This document shows positions 53,630 to 61,869 of a stretch of 64,000 bases of DNA, piece by piece; within the stretch, counting starts at the first letter, position 1, and each line of letters opens with the position of its first letter. Made by a program: the position numbers and the translations under genes. The notes beneath the pieces are model-generated. The model had not been told where the DNA came from. It saw only the letters and a list, made by a program, of their open reading frames with translations, and did not search any database. Source of the DNA: Pseudotamlana agarivorans (lineage in GTDB: Bacteria; Bacteroidota; Bacteroidia; Flavobacteriales; Flavobacteriaceae); NCBI RefSeq assembly GCF_018860245.1, contig NZ_JAHKPD010000025.1, positions 1 to 64,000 of the forward strand. The letters are read 5' to 3'.

Positions 53630-55024
53630 TTACTGTACTGCTTCGTCTTTGTTTCCTATCTTGAAACTGTTGATGTATGATATTGGATCTTTACCATCAT
53701 AAGTTGTTCCATCGATAAAGTCTGCTGTTGCCGGCTTATAACCGTCTGTTGTTGGAATATCTCCTGCAGGAATGTTTCCTTCTTCTACTAAAAGATTAGC
53801 CGCTTTAGTCCAGATATCTGGTCTGTAAATATCTTTGATCGTTTCAGCATACCAATTTGCTGGTTTCGCTTCAGGAATTTGTCCCCATCTACGCATTTGC
53901 GTTAAGAACCAAATACCATCTGAATAAAAAGGATAAGTTGCATTGTACTTGTAGAATACGTTGAAATCTGCCATGTCACGTTTATCACCTTTTTCAAATT
54001 CGAAAGTTCCTGTCATAGAGTTTGCAATTACTGCTTCATCAGCACCTACATATTGAGACATTGATAAGATTTTTACAGCTTCTGCTCTATTTCCTGGCTC
54101 ATCTAACCATTTTCCAGCTCTAATTAAGGCTTTTGTAACAGCGATCGCTGTATTAGGATTTTCTTCAACAAATTTTTCAGTCATTACAAATACTTTCTCT
54201 GGGTTGTTTTTCCAGATATCTAAGTTGGTTACAACAGGCACACCAATACCTTTAAAAACAGCTTGTTGATTCCATGGCTCACCTACACAATATCCGTGAA
54301 TTGTTCCAGCTTCAAGCGTCGCTGGCATTTGTGGCGGAGGCGTAACAGATAGTAAAACATCAGCATCAATTTGTCCTTGAACGTTATCAGCTGTATACAT
54401 ACCAGGATTAATACCTGCAGCAGCTAACCAATATCTAATTTCGTAGTTGTGTGTAGATACTGGAAATACCATACCCATTTTAAAAGGTTTCCCTGAATTT
54501 TTATATTCTGTAATCACTGGCTTTAAAGCATCGGCTTTAATTGGGTGAACAGGTTTTCCATCTGAACCATTTGGTACGTTAGGTTTCATTTTAGACCAAA
54601 CATCGTTTGAAACTGTAATCGCGTTTCCGTTTAAGTCCATTGAAAAAGCAGTGACTAATTTAGCTTGACGACCAAAACCAGCACCTGCTGCAATAGGCTG
54701 ACCGGCTAACATATGCGATCCGTCTAACTGACCATCAATTACGCGGTCTAAAACATTTTTCCAGTTTGATTGTGCTTCTACCGAAACAAATAAACCTTCA
54801 TCTTCAAAAAACCCTTTTTCTTTTGCAATGGCTAATGGCGCCATATCTGTTAATTTGATAAAACCAAATGTTAATTGTGGTTTTTCAATCTCTAATGTTT
54901 TTGTTTTTGAAGTTTCAGGAACTATAGTTTCAGCTATAGTTTCCTTTTTTTCTTTATTACCACAAGAAAATAGCAATGCTGCTACTGGTAAGATTAATGT
55001 TGATTTTTTGAATAGTGATTTCAT
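53630..55024 (-). CDS. nrtA: Nitrate-type ABC transporter substrate-binding lipoprotein (NrtA/CmpA-like)
   Basis: A 464-residue lipoprotein (lipobox LLFSC, Cys21) of the NrtA/CmpA family. Family strings are [104 protein letters not shown] and [12 protein letters not shown]. It should capture nitrate (or nitrite/bicarbonate-like anions) in the periplasm for NrtBCD. The first gene of the operon; its promoter carries the 16-bp palindrome that is also upstream of the globin gene. Confidence 0.92.
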   Translation of the reverse strand: MKSLFKKSTLILPVAALLFSCGNKEKKETIAETIVPETSKTKTLEIEKPQLTFGFIKLTDMAPLAIAKEKGFFEDEGLFVSVEAQSNWKNVLDRVIDGQLDGSHMLAGQPIAAGAGFGRQAKLVTAFSMDLNGNAITVSNDVWSKMKPNVPNGSDGKPVHPIKADALKPVITEYKNSGKPFKMGMVFPVSTHNYEIRYWLAAAGINPGMYTADNVQGQIDADVLLSVTPPPQMPATLEAGTIHGYCVGEPWNQQAVFKGIGVPVVTNLDIWKNNPEKVFVMTEKFVEENPNTAIAVTKALIRAGKWLDEPGNRAEAVKILSMSQYVGADEAVIANSMTGTFEFEKGDKRDMADFNVFYKYNATYPFYSDGIWFLTQMRRWGQIPEAKPANWYAETIKDIYRPDIWTKAANLLVEEGNIPAGDIPTTDGYKPATADFIDGTTYDGKDPISYINSFKIGNKDEAVQ

Positions 55025-55045
55025 TATGTTTGGTTTTAATTAAAC

Positions 55046-55148
55046 TAAGTATTAATACTTATACACGGCAAATATATAAGTAGTACTCGTTTTATTTCAT
55101 GATGGATACCATGTACAAACCTCTTTTTAAACCACATTAAAACATGTT
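55046..55148 (-). promoter_or_regulatory. nrtA promoter with two shared blocks
   Basis: In gene direction: 17-nt block AACATGTTTTAATGTGG (55132-55148), 55 nt, -7 box TATATTTG (55069-55076), 7 nt, perfect palindrome TAAGTATTAATACTTA (55046-55061), then the ATG 22 nt later. The palindrome falls at about +1 to +17. The same blocks in the same spacing lie upstream of the globin gene. Confidence 0.7.
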
Positions 55149-55446
55149 TTAAAACATGTTTTTAAACTAAAACACTATTTAACAACCTATTAACACAAAA
55201 TAAACATACTTAATTACTCCCCTCATCACATACGTAGAACACTTAGTTTTCAAAGTATTTGTCAATTTTTCAAGTATTTTTCTCAATAAAACATCTAAAC
55301 AAGCGCTATGAAAACGAATAAAACACGTAGTTAACTAAAAAAACAATTCATCGTATTTTTCCTTCTCATTATATACTTAGCCTTCAATCACTACTAACCA
55401 CCGCACCTAGTACGTATTCTTATAAGCAAACGCATTATTAGCCCAT
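55149..55446. other. Remainder of the nrtA upstream gap
   Basis: A+T-rich DNA with AAAACATGTTTT twice in a row near 55139-55162 and no open frame of note. No further gene or RNA seen. Confidence 0.4.
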
Positions 55447-55480
55447 AAAAAAACCAGCCTTTAATTTATAAAGACTGGTT
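55447..55480 (-). terminator. Terminator of the globin-to-pentahaem operon
   Basis: A 12-bp stem AACCAGCCTTTA/TAAAGACTGGTT (one mismatch) with a five-nt loop, T tract on the minus strand, 50 nt after the pentahaem gene. Confidence 0.8.
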
Positions 55481-55529
55481 AATAACCTTGTTTTGAACAC
55501 AAAGCTCTAATTCATTATAGCAACAAGGT

Positions 55530-56237
55530 TTACTTCTCTAAACTTTCAAGCCAGGCTTCCTGGGAAAGCGCTTTATATTTTTTATGATCTCCATAAGGGT
55601 CTTTTCCACCATCAAAATAGGCCTTAATGTATTTCATAGGTATGGTATCTTTTAACTTTTCAGGGACATCATATTTATGATTTCCATGAAAATCATGACA
55701 TTGAATACAAGTATTCCAGGCTTCTTGAGCAATTAATTTTTGATGAGAAACATCTAAAGGGTCATCTTCTACCTCTAAATCTTGATGACAGTTCATGCAA
55801 TAATTAATATTCGCTACCGAAACACGCTCGTTGCCATGTTCGGAATGACAAGTGATACAAGTTGTCGCATCAATATGTGTAATCGCTTCCTTAAATCGAG
55901 GTTCAGAAAACCGATACGTTGGATGTCTGTCGTTAGCTCGGTCGTGACATTGCAAACAGTTATCGACCGTTACATCTTGGGTTCCAAAATCTACTCCTTT
56001 TTCTCTAGCGCCTACTGCGTGAGAGATATTAGATTGCACTTGCTGCAATAAATTACCCTTAGCATCAGCGTGACAAGCAAAACAATTAAGATCTTGATGA
56101 CCTGTATTCATCGGACCAATGGAGACATAAGACTCTGTAGACTCTAGAGTTAAAATATAAAACAATGCCCCGCCCAGCACCAAACCAATGATGCTTCCTA
56201 AAACTTGTCTTTTTCGTAACGGACTTACTTTAAACAT
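55530..56237 (-). CDS. Membrane-anchored pentahaem c-type cytochrome
   Basis: A 235-residue protein with one N-terminal membrane anchor (about 11-31) and a periplasmic domain holding five CxxCH haem sites: CFACH 52-56, CLQCH 94-98, CITCH 127-131, CMNCH 147-151 and CIQCH 177-181. The anchor-plus-multihaem plan is like NapC/NrfH quinol dehydrogenases, but those have four haems and a different N-terminus, so the exact family is uncertain. It is the last gene of the five-gene operon and probably accepts electrons from the quinol pool or the b-type membrane protein and hands them to periplasmic partners. Confidence 0.88.
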   Translation of the reverse strand: MFKVSPLRKRQVLGSIIGLVLGGALFYILTLESTESYVSIGPMNTGHQDLNCFACHADAKGNLLQQVQSNISHAVGAREKGVDFGTQDVTVDNCLQCHDRANDRHPTYRFSEPRFKEAITHIDATTCITCHSEHGNERVSVANINYCMNCHQDLEVEDDPLDVSHQKLIAQEAWNTCIQCHDFHGNHKYDVPEKLKDTIPMKYIKAYFDGGKDPYGDHKKYKALSQEAWLESLEK

Positions 56238-56254
56238 TTATTAAAAGCTTTAAT

Positions 56255-57283
56255 TTATAATTCAATCACTACTTTTTCAGACGCAGGATAACTCACACAG
56301 GTTAAAATTGCACCACTTGCCACCTCACTTTCAGGCAACAAATGCCCTTCAACCATTTGAACTTCGCCTTCCACGCATTGTGCTTTACAAGTCGAACACA
56401 TACCTGATCTACATGAATACGGAATCACCACATTTTCAGACATGGCTTGCTGCAGAATAGACTGGTCTCCCCTAACTTTTAACTCATGGGTTTTACCATC
56501 CTGTTTTAAAGTCACTTCACTGAGCAAGTTTTTTCCTGAAACTTTTATAGTAGGACTTTTAAATACCTCTAATTTTATTTTTTCTCGAGTAACTCCATTT
56601 GCATTTAATATTTCTTTAATTTTCTCCATATATCCTGAAGGACCACATATCATATACTCATGGTCTTCATACTTCAAATCGTGTTTATAAAAAACCGCAT
56701 CTACAAGGTCTATTGTAGCCAAACCGGCATGGTAATTATTCTCCCCTTGAGGATTAAAAGATATGATATGCTCCACAGAAAATTTTTCAGAATAAGCAAC
56801 CTCTAAAGCTTTAATTTCATCATGGAAAATAATAGAATCCATGCTTTGATTGGCGTAGATTAGAAGCACTTTAGAATTTGTCTCCTGGGTAAGTATTGAT
56901 TTCACAATTGAAAACATGGGGGTTATACCGCTTCCTCCTGCAAATAACACATATTGCTTTTTGGCCTTAGCTTCTGGCTCAATACAGAATGTTCCTGCTG
57001 GAAGACCGACTTCAATTTTATCGCCTGCACTTAAAAAATCGTGTACATAATTTGAAATTAAACCTTCCTCGACGCGCTTGATGGTTATTTTCAAGTCCTT
57101 ATCGGTATAAGGGTTGCTACTAAAAGAATATGCACGATTATGTTTGACGCCTTCAATTGGAATCTTTATGGTTAAAAACTGCCCCGGCTTGTACTTTAAC
57201 TTCCTAAAAAAGTTTCCGTTTTTAAAACAAATACTTACCGCATCGTCTGTTTCTTTAATTATATCTTTTATTAATAGCTTCAT
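56255..57283 (-). CDS. FAD/NAD(P)-binding reductase with C-terminal 2Fe-2S ferredoxin domain (Hcr/PaaE type)
   Basis: A 342-residue soluble electron-transfer protein. FAD domain with RAYSFSSNP (about 50-58), NAD(P) domain with FAGGSGITPMFSIVKSIL and MICGPSGYM, and a plant-type 2Fe-2S domain with CRSGMCSTC...C (C-x4-C-x2-C plus LTC). Related to hybrid-cluster-protein reductase and PaaE. It lies next to the b-type membrane protein (7-nt gap) and in one operon with a globin, so it may feed electrons from NAD(P)H to either. The single-domain globin lacks its own reductase domain, which makes this a candidate partner. Confidence 0.92.
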   Translation of the reverse strand: MKLLIKDIIKETDDAVSICFKNGNFFRKLKYKPGQFLTIKIPIEGVKHNRAYSFSSNPYTDKDLKITIKRVEEGLISNYVHDFLSAGDKIEVGLPAGTFCIEPEAKAKKQYVLFAGGSGITPMFSIVKSILTQETNSKVLLIYANQSMDSIIFHDEIKALEVAYSEKFSVEHIISFNPQGENNYHAGLATIDLVDAVFYKHDLKYEDHEYMICGPSGYMEKIKEILNANGVTREKIKLEVFKSPTIKVSGKNLLSEVTLKQDGKTHELKVRGDQSILQQAMSENVVIPYSCRSGMCSTCKAQCVEGEVQMVEGHLLPESEVASGAILTCVSYPASEKVVIEL

Positions 57284-57290
57284 TCTTCAT

Positions 57291-57773
57291 TTATTTATAA
57301 TAAAATACCATAACCACATGAAACAACAGCAATATACTCACCATCATAGACAGAGCGACATGAGTAATCATCCACCCTTTAAACCAAGCATCACTTCGAC
57401 TCTTAATCACATCTAGATTAAGGTAACCTAGCAAGGTATTTGAGAAAAACACATAAGAAAGCAGCAATAAATAGCCGTAGCCTAACGCCATACTATGGAA
57501 GTAAAAAAACAACGGACTTATTGCACCTAACCACTTGTGAATGGTTTGCATGGTCATCGCGTGTTTACGCCATTTTGAAACCGTTCGTGTTAGCGTAAGC
57601 ATCCATTGAAAGCAAATAAACAGCGCCAAAACCAAGCCAGACCAGCGTTTATACATTTGGTCCTGCTGCAATACCTCCAGCCATTCCCATGAAAGTCCTA
57701 AAAAGTATTGCAGAAAGTAAGCGCAAAGCAACAGCAATCCTAATACCGTGGATTTATTCGTACTTAATACCAT
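57291..57773 (-). CDS. Four-His b-type membrane cytochrome (ferric-reductase/NOX-like)
   Basis: A 160-residue membrane protein with about five hydrophobic helices. Two helices carry matched pairs H79-x13-H93 and H138-x13-H152, the spacing that holds two stacked b-haems in ferric reductases and NADPH oxidases. Other His (H71) lies just outside. There is no flavin domain in this chain, but the FAD/2Fe-2S reductase gene starts seven nt downstream. Together they resemble a split ferric-reductase/NOX: cytosolic NAD(P)H to FAD, then across the membrane through two haems. Haem binding and the electron acceptor are inferences. Confidence 0.72.
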   Translation of the reverse strand: MVLSTNKSTVLGLLLLCAYFLQYFLGLSWEWLEVLQQDQMYKRWSGLVLALFICFQWMLTLTRTVSKWRKHAMTMQTIHKWLGAISPLFFYFHSMALGYGYLLLLSYVFFSNTLLGYLNLDVIKSRSDAWFKGWMITHVALSMMVSILLLFHVVMVFYYK

Positions 57774-57869
57774 AAATAGTTATGATTGTTTGTTGTCATT
57801 GAAAAACACAACCTTTTAATTTTATAATAAAACCTTACGGAAGGCTGCCTTAATCTTATTGATTTCTTT

Positions 57870-58685
57870 TTACTCAGAAGTTACTACCAAATGCTTCACC
57901 GTTTCATATGAAGACAGCTTTTTCACGCTATCTAAAAACACTTCAGCTGAAGGCAAATAGAAGCCTTCTTCTGGCCATTTATCACCTATCTCTGGTTTTT
58001 CACTTGCTTTAAAATTTTCAATTTCATCTAAGTATTCCATATAAACATCTACTGTCCCTTTAGCATAAGAACTAAGTACATCCACCGTTTCCTTATAAGT
58101 TAAAGAGTCTTTGGGGTATTGCCAAGTTGTGGCTCCCATGACATCACCTAGTTTCCAATCAGATTTGGTCGTTTGCGGGTGCTTATTGTGACAGGTTACA
58201 CAGGCATCTGCACTGGCTAAATCTGCAAACATGGCCGTATGCAATTTCTGGTCTTCATCAAAGAAAAACTGCGGTTTTTGGTCTTTTTTAATTTGAGTAA
58301 AAAGTTCGGCTTGTTTGCCTTCAAACTTATTCGCGGCGTTCACCGGAAAATCAGAACCCAAATACAAACCTAAAGGCACTGGGCTCTTTCTAAGGCTCGT
58401 TGCGACACCACGTAAAAATAATGCTGGTAAGGGTCCCGCTTCTACGTCGTCTTTTCTCCAATCCTCATCAAACTTCATCCCTTGAGTTTTTCCTTTACCA
58501 ACAATGGCTTTGGTGTATAGAGTTCTAGTTACATCATTTTCTTTAGAGACCATTTCTAACACCTCTTCTACCGAAAAAGCATTTTCAACAGTAGCCGTAT
58601 CCGCTTTATCTTCCGGTACACCCCCGCAAGAATGTAACATACAAATACTCGTTCCTAATAAAATGGTTTTTAATAGTATTCTCAT
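57870..58685 (-). CDS. Mono-haem lipoprotein with Tll0287-like (DUF3365) domain
   Basis: A 271-residue exported lipoprotein (lipobox LHSC, Cys20). The Tll0287-like/DUF3365 domain covers most of the protein: TRTLYTKAIVGKGKTQGMKFDEDWR, then a haem site DACVTCHNKHPQTTKSDWKLGDVMG with CVTCH. The fold is PAS-like and often occurs in redox sensors. It lies between the globin and the b-type membrane protein genes in the operon (16 and 96 nt gaps). In the periplasm it could receive electrons from the b-type protein or sense a ligand such as NO. Confidence 0.82.
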   Translation of the reverse strand: MRILLKTILLGTSICMLHSCGGVPEDKADTATVENAFSVEEVLEMVSKENDVTRTLYTKAIVGKGKTQGMKFDEDWRKDDVEAGPLPALFLRGVATSLRKSPVPLGLYLGSDFPVNAANKFEGKQAELFTQIKKDQKPQFFFDEDQKLHTAMFADLASADACVTCHNKHPQTTKSDWKLGDVMGATTWQYPKDSLTYKETVDVLSSYAKGTVDVYMEYLDEIENFKASEKPEIGDKWPEEGFYLPSAEVFLDSVKKLSSYETVKHLVVTSE

Positions 58686-58701
58686 AATTACTTAGTTTTA
58701 A

Positions 58702-59115
58702 TTAATATGCAGCTTCAATCATCACACTTGACATGGTTCCATAAACCTCAGCCCAAGCGTCTTTAACTTCAGGTGTAAAATCATCACCCAAGCCTGCGGC
58801 AAGCGTACCCAATAATGCAGCACCTACAGTCTCGTAATGAGAAGGCTCTACCTTATAGGCTACATGGCGCTTACCTAAATCTTTTAAAACTGGAATTAAT
58901 GCATCTAAATTATTAAGGCCAGCAACGGCCGCTCCAAGCATAGTCATTAACTTATTACCTTGAGTTTTCATCGCATCACCGTCGCTAGGAAACAAAGGCT
59001 TTAATTTAGGATCGAGTTCGAATAGTTTTGTATAGAATATTTCTGCAGCAGCAGGTGCTATAGGTTTTACTTTTTCAAAAGAGTCTTGTACAAGAGTAAC
59101 TGTTTTTGCTTCCAT
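58702..59115 (-). CDS. Single-domain globin (Vitreoscilla/flavohaemoglobin-like)
   Basis: A 137-residue haem protein: VQDSFEKVKPIAPAAAEIFYTKLFELDPKLKPLF at the start and the proximal-His block GKRHVAYKVEPSHYETVGAALLGTL, which is the typical F-helix region of bacterial haemoglobins. No reductase domain is attached. It heads the five-gene operon. Such globins bind O2 and NO and, with a reductase, oxidise NO to nitrate; location beside nitrate-transport and nitrate-reduction genes supports NO handling. Confidence 0.95.
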   Translation of the reverse strand: MEAKTVTLVQDSFEKVKPIAPAAAEIFYTKLFELDPKLKPLFPSDGDAMKTQGNKLMTMLGAAVAGLNNLDALIPVLKDLGKRHVAYKVEPSHYETVGAALLGTLAAGLGDDFTPEVKDAWAEVYGTMSSVMIEAAY

Positions 59116-59151
59116 AAATTATAAATGTTTTTGGTTTGATTAGGTTTTTAA

Positions 59152-59254
59152 TAAGTATTAATACTTACCCAAAGCAAATGTAAAATGTATATGGCTAACC
59201 AATTATGAAATAAAGCAGGCTTAAAGAAGCTTTTATTCCACATTAAAACATGTT
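59152..59254 (-). promoter_or_regulatory. Globin operon promoter with the same two blocks as nrtA
   Basis: In gene direction: AACATGTTTTAATGTGG (59238-59254), 55 nt, -7 box TACATTTG (59175-59182), 7 nt, palindrome TAAGTATTAATACTTA (59152-59167), then the ATG 36 nt later. Block sequences and spacing equal those upstream of nrtA while the sequence between them is unrelated. Confidence 0.7.
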
Positions 59255-59305
59255 AAAACGCAGAAGTTAAAAAAAGAGCAAAAAAAAGGGTCTAAGCCCA
59301 AGACA

Positions 59306-60055
59306 TTAAATATCTAGAAAATAATTATGGTCGTTAATCTCTTGTTTGAGCAAGCGCACATCTGGAATTCCAATTTTTTTCCCTTTTGCTGAAATAAGAT
59401 TTTCCTTTTTTAGAGCTGAAAAAATGCGAATCACCTGTTCCTCTGTAGTTCCTGCATAATCTGCATATTCCTTACGGCTTAAAGGTAATTTTAAGAAACC
59501 ATTTAAATCACCAAACTTGCGATGTAAATATAGTAAGGTATCAATAACACGCTCACGAACCGTCATTTGAGAAATAGACTTGACTTTATTTTCACTTCTA
59601 TTGAGTTCATTAGCATAAAACAACATCATACTATAGGCAAACTGCGGATTTTCAAACAAGGCTTCCTGAAGTTCGTCTTTTGAAAAATAACACAACAGCG
59701 TATCCTGTAACGCAATGGCTCCAATAGAATAATACTCTTCGGTACCAAAACCACGATGTCCGATAATCTCACCTTCTTTAGCAAAACGAACAATTTGCTC
59801 TCTACCATTAATACCCGTTCTAAATACTTTAACGGTTCCTTTAAGTATAAAAAAGAGTCCATTTACAGGAGCGCCTTCCATAATAAACTGCTGCCCTTTT
59901 TTACATTTTAAAGTGTTTTTGCTTTTTACGAAAGTAGAATCTAATGCCGTAGACAAACTGCTTTTTATTAAACAGTTTTGATTTAGGCAAACTTCACAAG
60001 ACACATCGTTTAACGATTTGTTTCTTGAATTGGAATGTAAAGCTGATAAAGGCAT
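59306..60055 (-). CDS. FNR-type transcription regulator (Crp/Fnr family, Fe-S-cluster cysteines present)
   Basis: A 249-residue Crp/Fnr regulator. The effector domain has the cNMP-binding fold (GQQFIMEGAPVNGLFFILKGTVKVF); the C-terminal helix-turn-helix includes LPLSRKEYADYAGTTEEQVIRIFSALKK. The N-terminus carries C20-x2-C23-x4-C28, and a fourth Cys sits at 122 (LLCYF). Escherichia coli FNR uses C20, C23, C29 and C122 for its O2-sensitive 4Fe-4S cluster, so this set fits an O2- or NO-sensing FNR. It lies between the NrfD-like gene and the globin operon. A near copy of the palindrome (60079-60094) is in its own upstream region. Confidence 0.9.
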   Translation of the reverse strand: MPLSALHSNSRNKSLNDVSCEVCLNQNCLIKSSLSTALDSTFVKSKNTLKCKKGQQFIMEGAPVNGLFFILKGTVKVFRTGINGREQIVRFAKEGEIIGHRGFGTEEYYSIGAIALQDTLLCYFSKDELQEALFENPQFAYSMMLFYANELNRSENKVKSISQMTVRERVIDTLLYLHRKFGDLNGFLKLPLSRKEYADYAGTTEEQVIRIFSALKKENLISAKGKKIGIPDVRLLKQEINDHNYFLDI

Positions 60056-60078
60056 AAAAGTGATATCTTTTTCAAAAT

Positions 60079-60094
60079 TAAGTAATAATACTTA
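60079..60094 (-). promoter_or_regulatory. Third, imperfect copy of the palindrome upstream of the FNR-type gene
   Basis: TAAGTATTATTACTTA in gene direction, one base different from TAAGTATTAATACTTA, 24 nt before the ATG. A half site (TAATAGT/ACTATTA) follows at 60105-60111. No good TAnnTTTG box at the matching distance; TAGTTTTT is the nearest. Confidence 0.5.
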
Positions 60095-60197
60095 GTTTTA
60101 AAAACTATTACTTATTTTTAGGAGTCTAACAAAAAACACCAACCGAAATTATTCAATTGATGTTTTGCAGCCTTTATATTCAGAAATCAGGAAGAGA

Positions 60198-61421
60198 CTA
60201 AGCTTCCTTCTTGTATCTCAAATTACCCAATTCGATACCTATGGCTGTTTTAGCAAGTATCGTAAACACAAAAGCACCCATAGCCCAAATACCTAGAGTC
60301 ACGCCTATTTCTATACCTGTAGGTGTGTATTCAACAATTTTACCATAAGGCCCTGGAATAAAACCAGGCACAATTAATCCGAAACCTTTTTCAATCCAAA
60401 TGGCCACAAACAAGAGGAAACAACAAAAGAAAAGCACTCTAAAATTATTTCTTAATTTATGAAAAGTCAGCAATACGGTAGCCAGTACATTCATAGGAAT
60501 CGCCGTCCAAATCCATGGTAACAAAGCGTCTTTTCCGTGTAAACCAAAGAATAAATAATAAGCGCTTTCACTGTGGTGTGTAGGTGCATAAAATTCTTTA
60601 AAAAGCTCCGAAACCAACATAATTAGATTAATTTGGGCCGCTACAGTAACCACCATAGCAATTTTTCTAAGGGTTCTATCCTGAACTTTGAATTCGGTAA
60701 AGTTTCTAATAATTGCTAAAACTAATATGATTAACGCAGGTCCTGCAGCAAATGCAGAGGCTAGAAAACGCGGACCTAATAGGGCATTATTCCAAAACGG
60801 TCGAGCCTGTAAACCTTGATATAAAAACGCAGTAACCAAGTGAATACCAACAGCCCAAAACACCGATAAAATAGCCCCTGGAATATAAACACTAGACTTT
60901 GCCTCCTTACCTTGATAATGTCTAAATAATATATATAACGGTATGGTGATATTTAAAAACAGATAACCATTTAGTACCAAAACATCCCAGGTAAGCATAG
61001 AATTAGGGAAGTTAAACACCCCTATCCCGGGCAACATGTGCCATAACACCGAAGGTCCTCCCATATCTGCAACCACAAAAGCCAAACACATAATTAAAGC
61101 AGCCACAGCAAGCCCTTCACCTATTAACACCGCTTGTTTAAAATCTACATCATGCAAGACATAAGTAGGCATAACAAGCATAACGGCGGCGGCGGCAACT
61201 CCAACTAAAAATGTAAAATTAGAGATATAAAGTCCCCAGCTCACACGATCGGTCATTCCCGTAACACTCAAACCTTCACTCAATTGAATGGAGTAGCAAT
61301 ACATACCCACCAACATGATAAAAGTTAATGCCCCCATCCAAATATGATACCTCAAAGAACCGCGCGTTATCGTAGCTAAACTGTCCTTAACCAAACTTCT
61401 AAAAACTTTAAATCCACTCAT
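60198..61421 (-). CDS. nrfD: NrfD/PsrC-family membrane subunit (quinol-linked)
   Basis: A 407-residue inner-membrane protein with about ten helices of the NrfD/PsrC family. Recognisable features are RGSLRYHIWMGALTFIMLVGMYCYSIQLSEG, WGLYISNFTFLVGVAAAAVMLV, GGPSVLWHMLPGIGVFNFPNSMLTWDVLVLNGYL and GPYGKIVEYTPTGIEIGVTLGIWAMGAFVFTIL. NrfD-like subunits exchange electrons with (mena)quinol and pair with a four-cluster Fe-S protein, here encoded upstream. A 448-nt repeat-filled gap separates the two genes. Confidence 0.92.
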   Translation of the reverse strand: MSGFKVFRSLVKDSLATITRGSLRYHIWMGALTFIMLVGMYCYSIQLSEGLSVTGMTDRVSWGLYISNFTFLVGVAAAAVMLVMPTYVLHDVDFKQAVLIGEGLAVAALIMCLAFVVADMGGPSVLWHMLPGIGVFNFPNSMLTWDVLVLNGYLFLNITIPLYILFRHYQGKEAKSSVYIPGAILSVFWAVGIHLVTAFLYQGLQARPFWNNALLGPRFLASAFAAGPALIILVLAIIRNFTEFKVQDRTLRKIAMVVTVAAQINLIMLVSELFKEFYAPTHHSESAYYLFFGLHGKDALLPWIWTAIPMNVLATVLLTFHKLRNNFRVLFFCCFLLFVAIWIEKGFGLIVPGFIPGPYGKIVEYTPTGIEIGVTLGIWAMGAFVFTILAKTAIGIELGNLRYKKEA

Positions 61422-61470
61422 GTTTTTAATAATTCTTTTTTGTGACTGATTATTTGTTTAATTGTTTATT

Positions 61471-61815
61471 CGTTTAACCGATCTTCCTTTTTCAACATTT
61501 CGACTAATAAATCAACTCTACTATTCCTTGTGAAAGTTTATTCGTTTAATCGTTTATTTGTTGAACCGATCTTCCCTTTGGTTGTTTAATCGTTTATTTG
61601 CTTATTCGTTTAACCGATCTACCTTTTTCAACATTTCAATTAATATATCTGCTCTACTGTTCCTTATGAAAATTTATTCGTTTAATCGTTTATTTGTTGA
61701 ACCGATCTTCCTTTTGGTTGTTGAATCGTTTATTTGCTTATTCGTTTAACCGATCTTCCTTTTCAACATTTCTACTAATAAATCAGCTCAATTAATTCTT
61801 TGGTGAATGTTGATT
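61471..61815. repeat. 136-bp tandem repeat (two full copies and a partial third)
   Basis: CGTTTAACCGATCT recurs at 61471, 61607 and 61743, giving a period of exactly 136 bp. Units hold TTCAACATTT, TAATAAATC, CTCTACT, TTATTCGTTTAATCG, TTTATTTGTTGAACCG and GGTTGTT, with few changes between copies; the last copy fades at about 61815. A related single-unit tail runs to 61862. It fills most of the 448-nt gap between the NrfD-like and Fe-S genes. Any frame across it is a by-product of the repeat. Confidence 0.8.
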
Positions 61816-61869
61816 CGTTTAACCGGTTCTCCCGATTAAACAGTTCAACGATTCAACATATAAACAACC

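Noticed and set aside
55046-60094. Calling TAAGTATTAATACTTA an FNR binding site
   Set aside because: FNR/Crp sites need TGA-N6-TCA; this palindrome lacks it. The link to the FNR-type protein is only by location.
61558-61749. Small plus-strand open frame of 63 codons
   Set aside because: It lies wholly in the 136-bp tandem repeat and its repeated peptide comes from the repeat.
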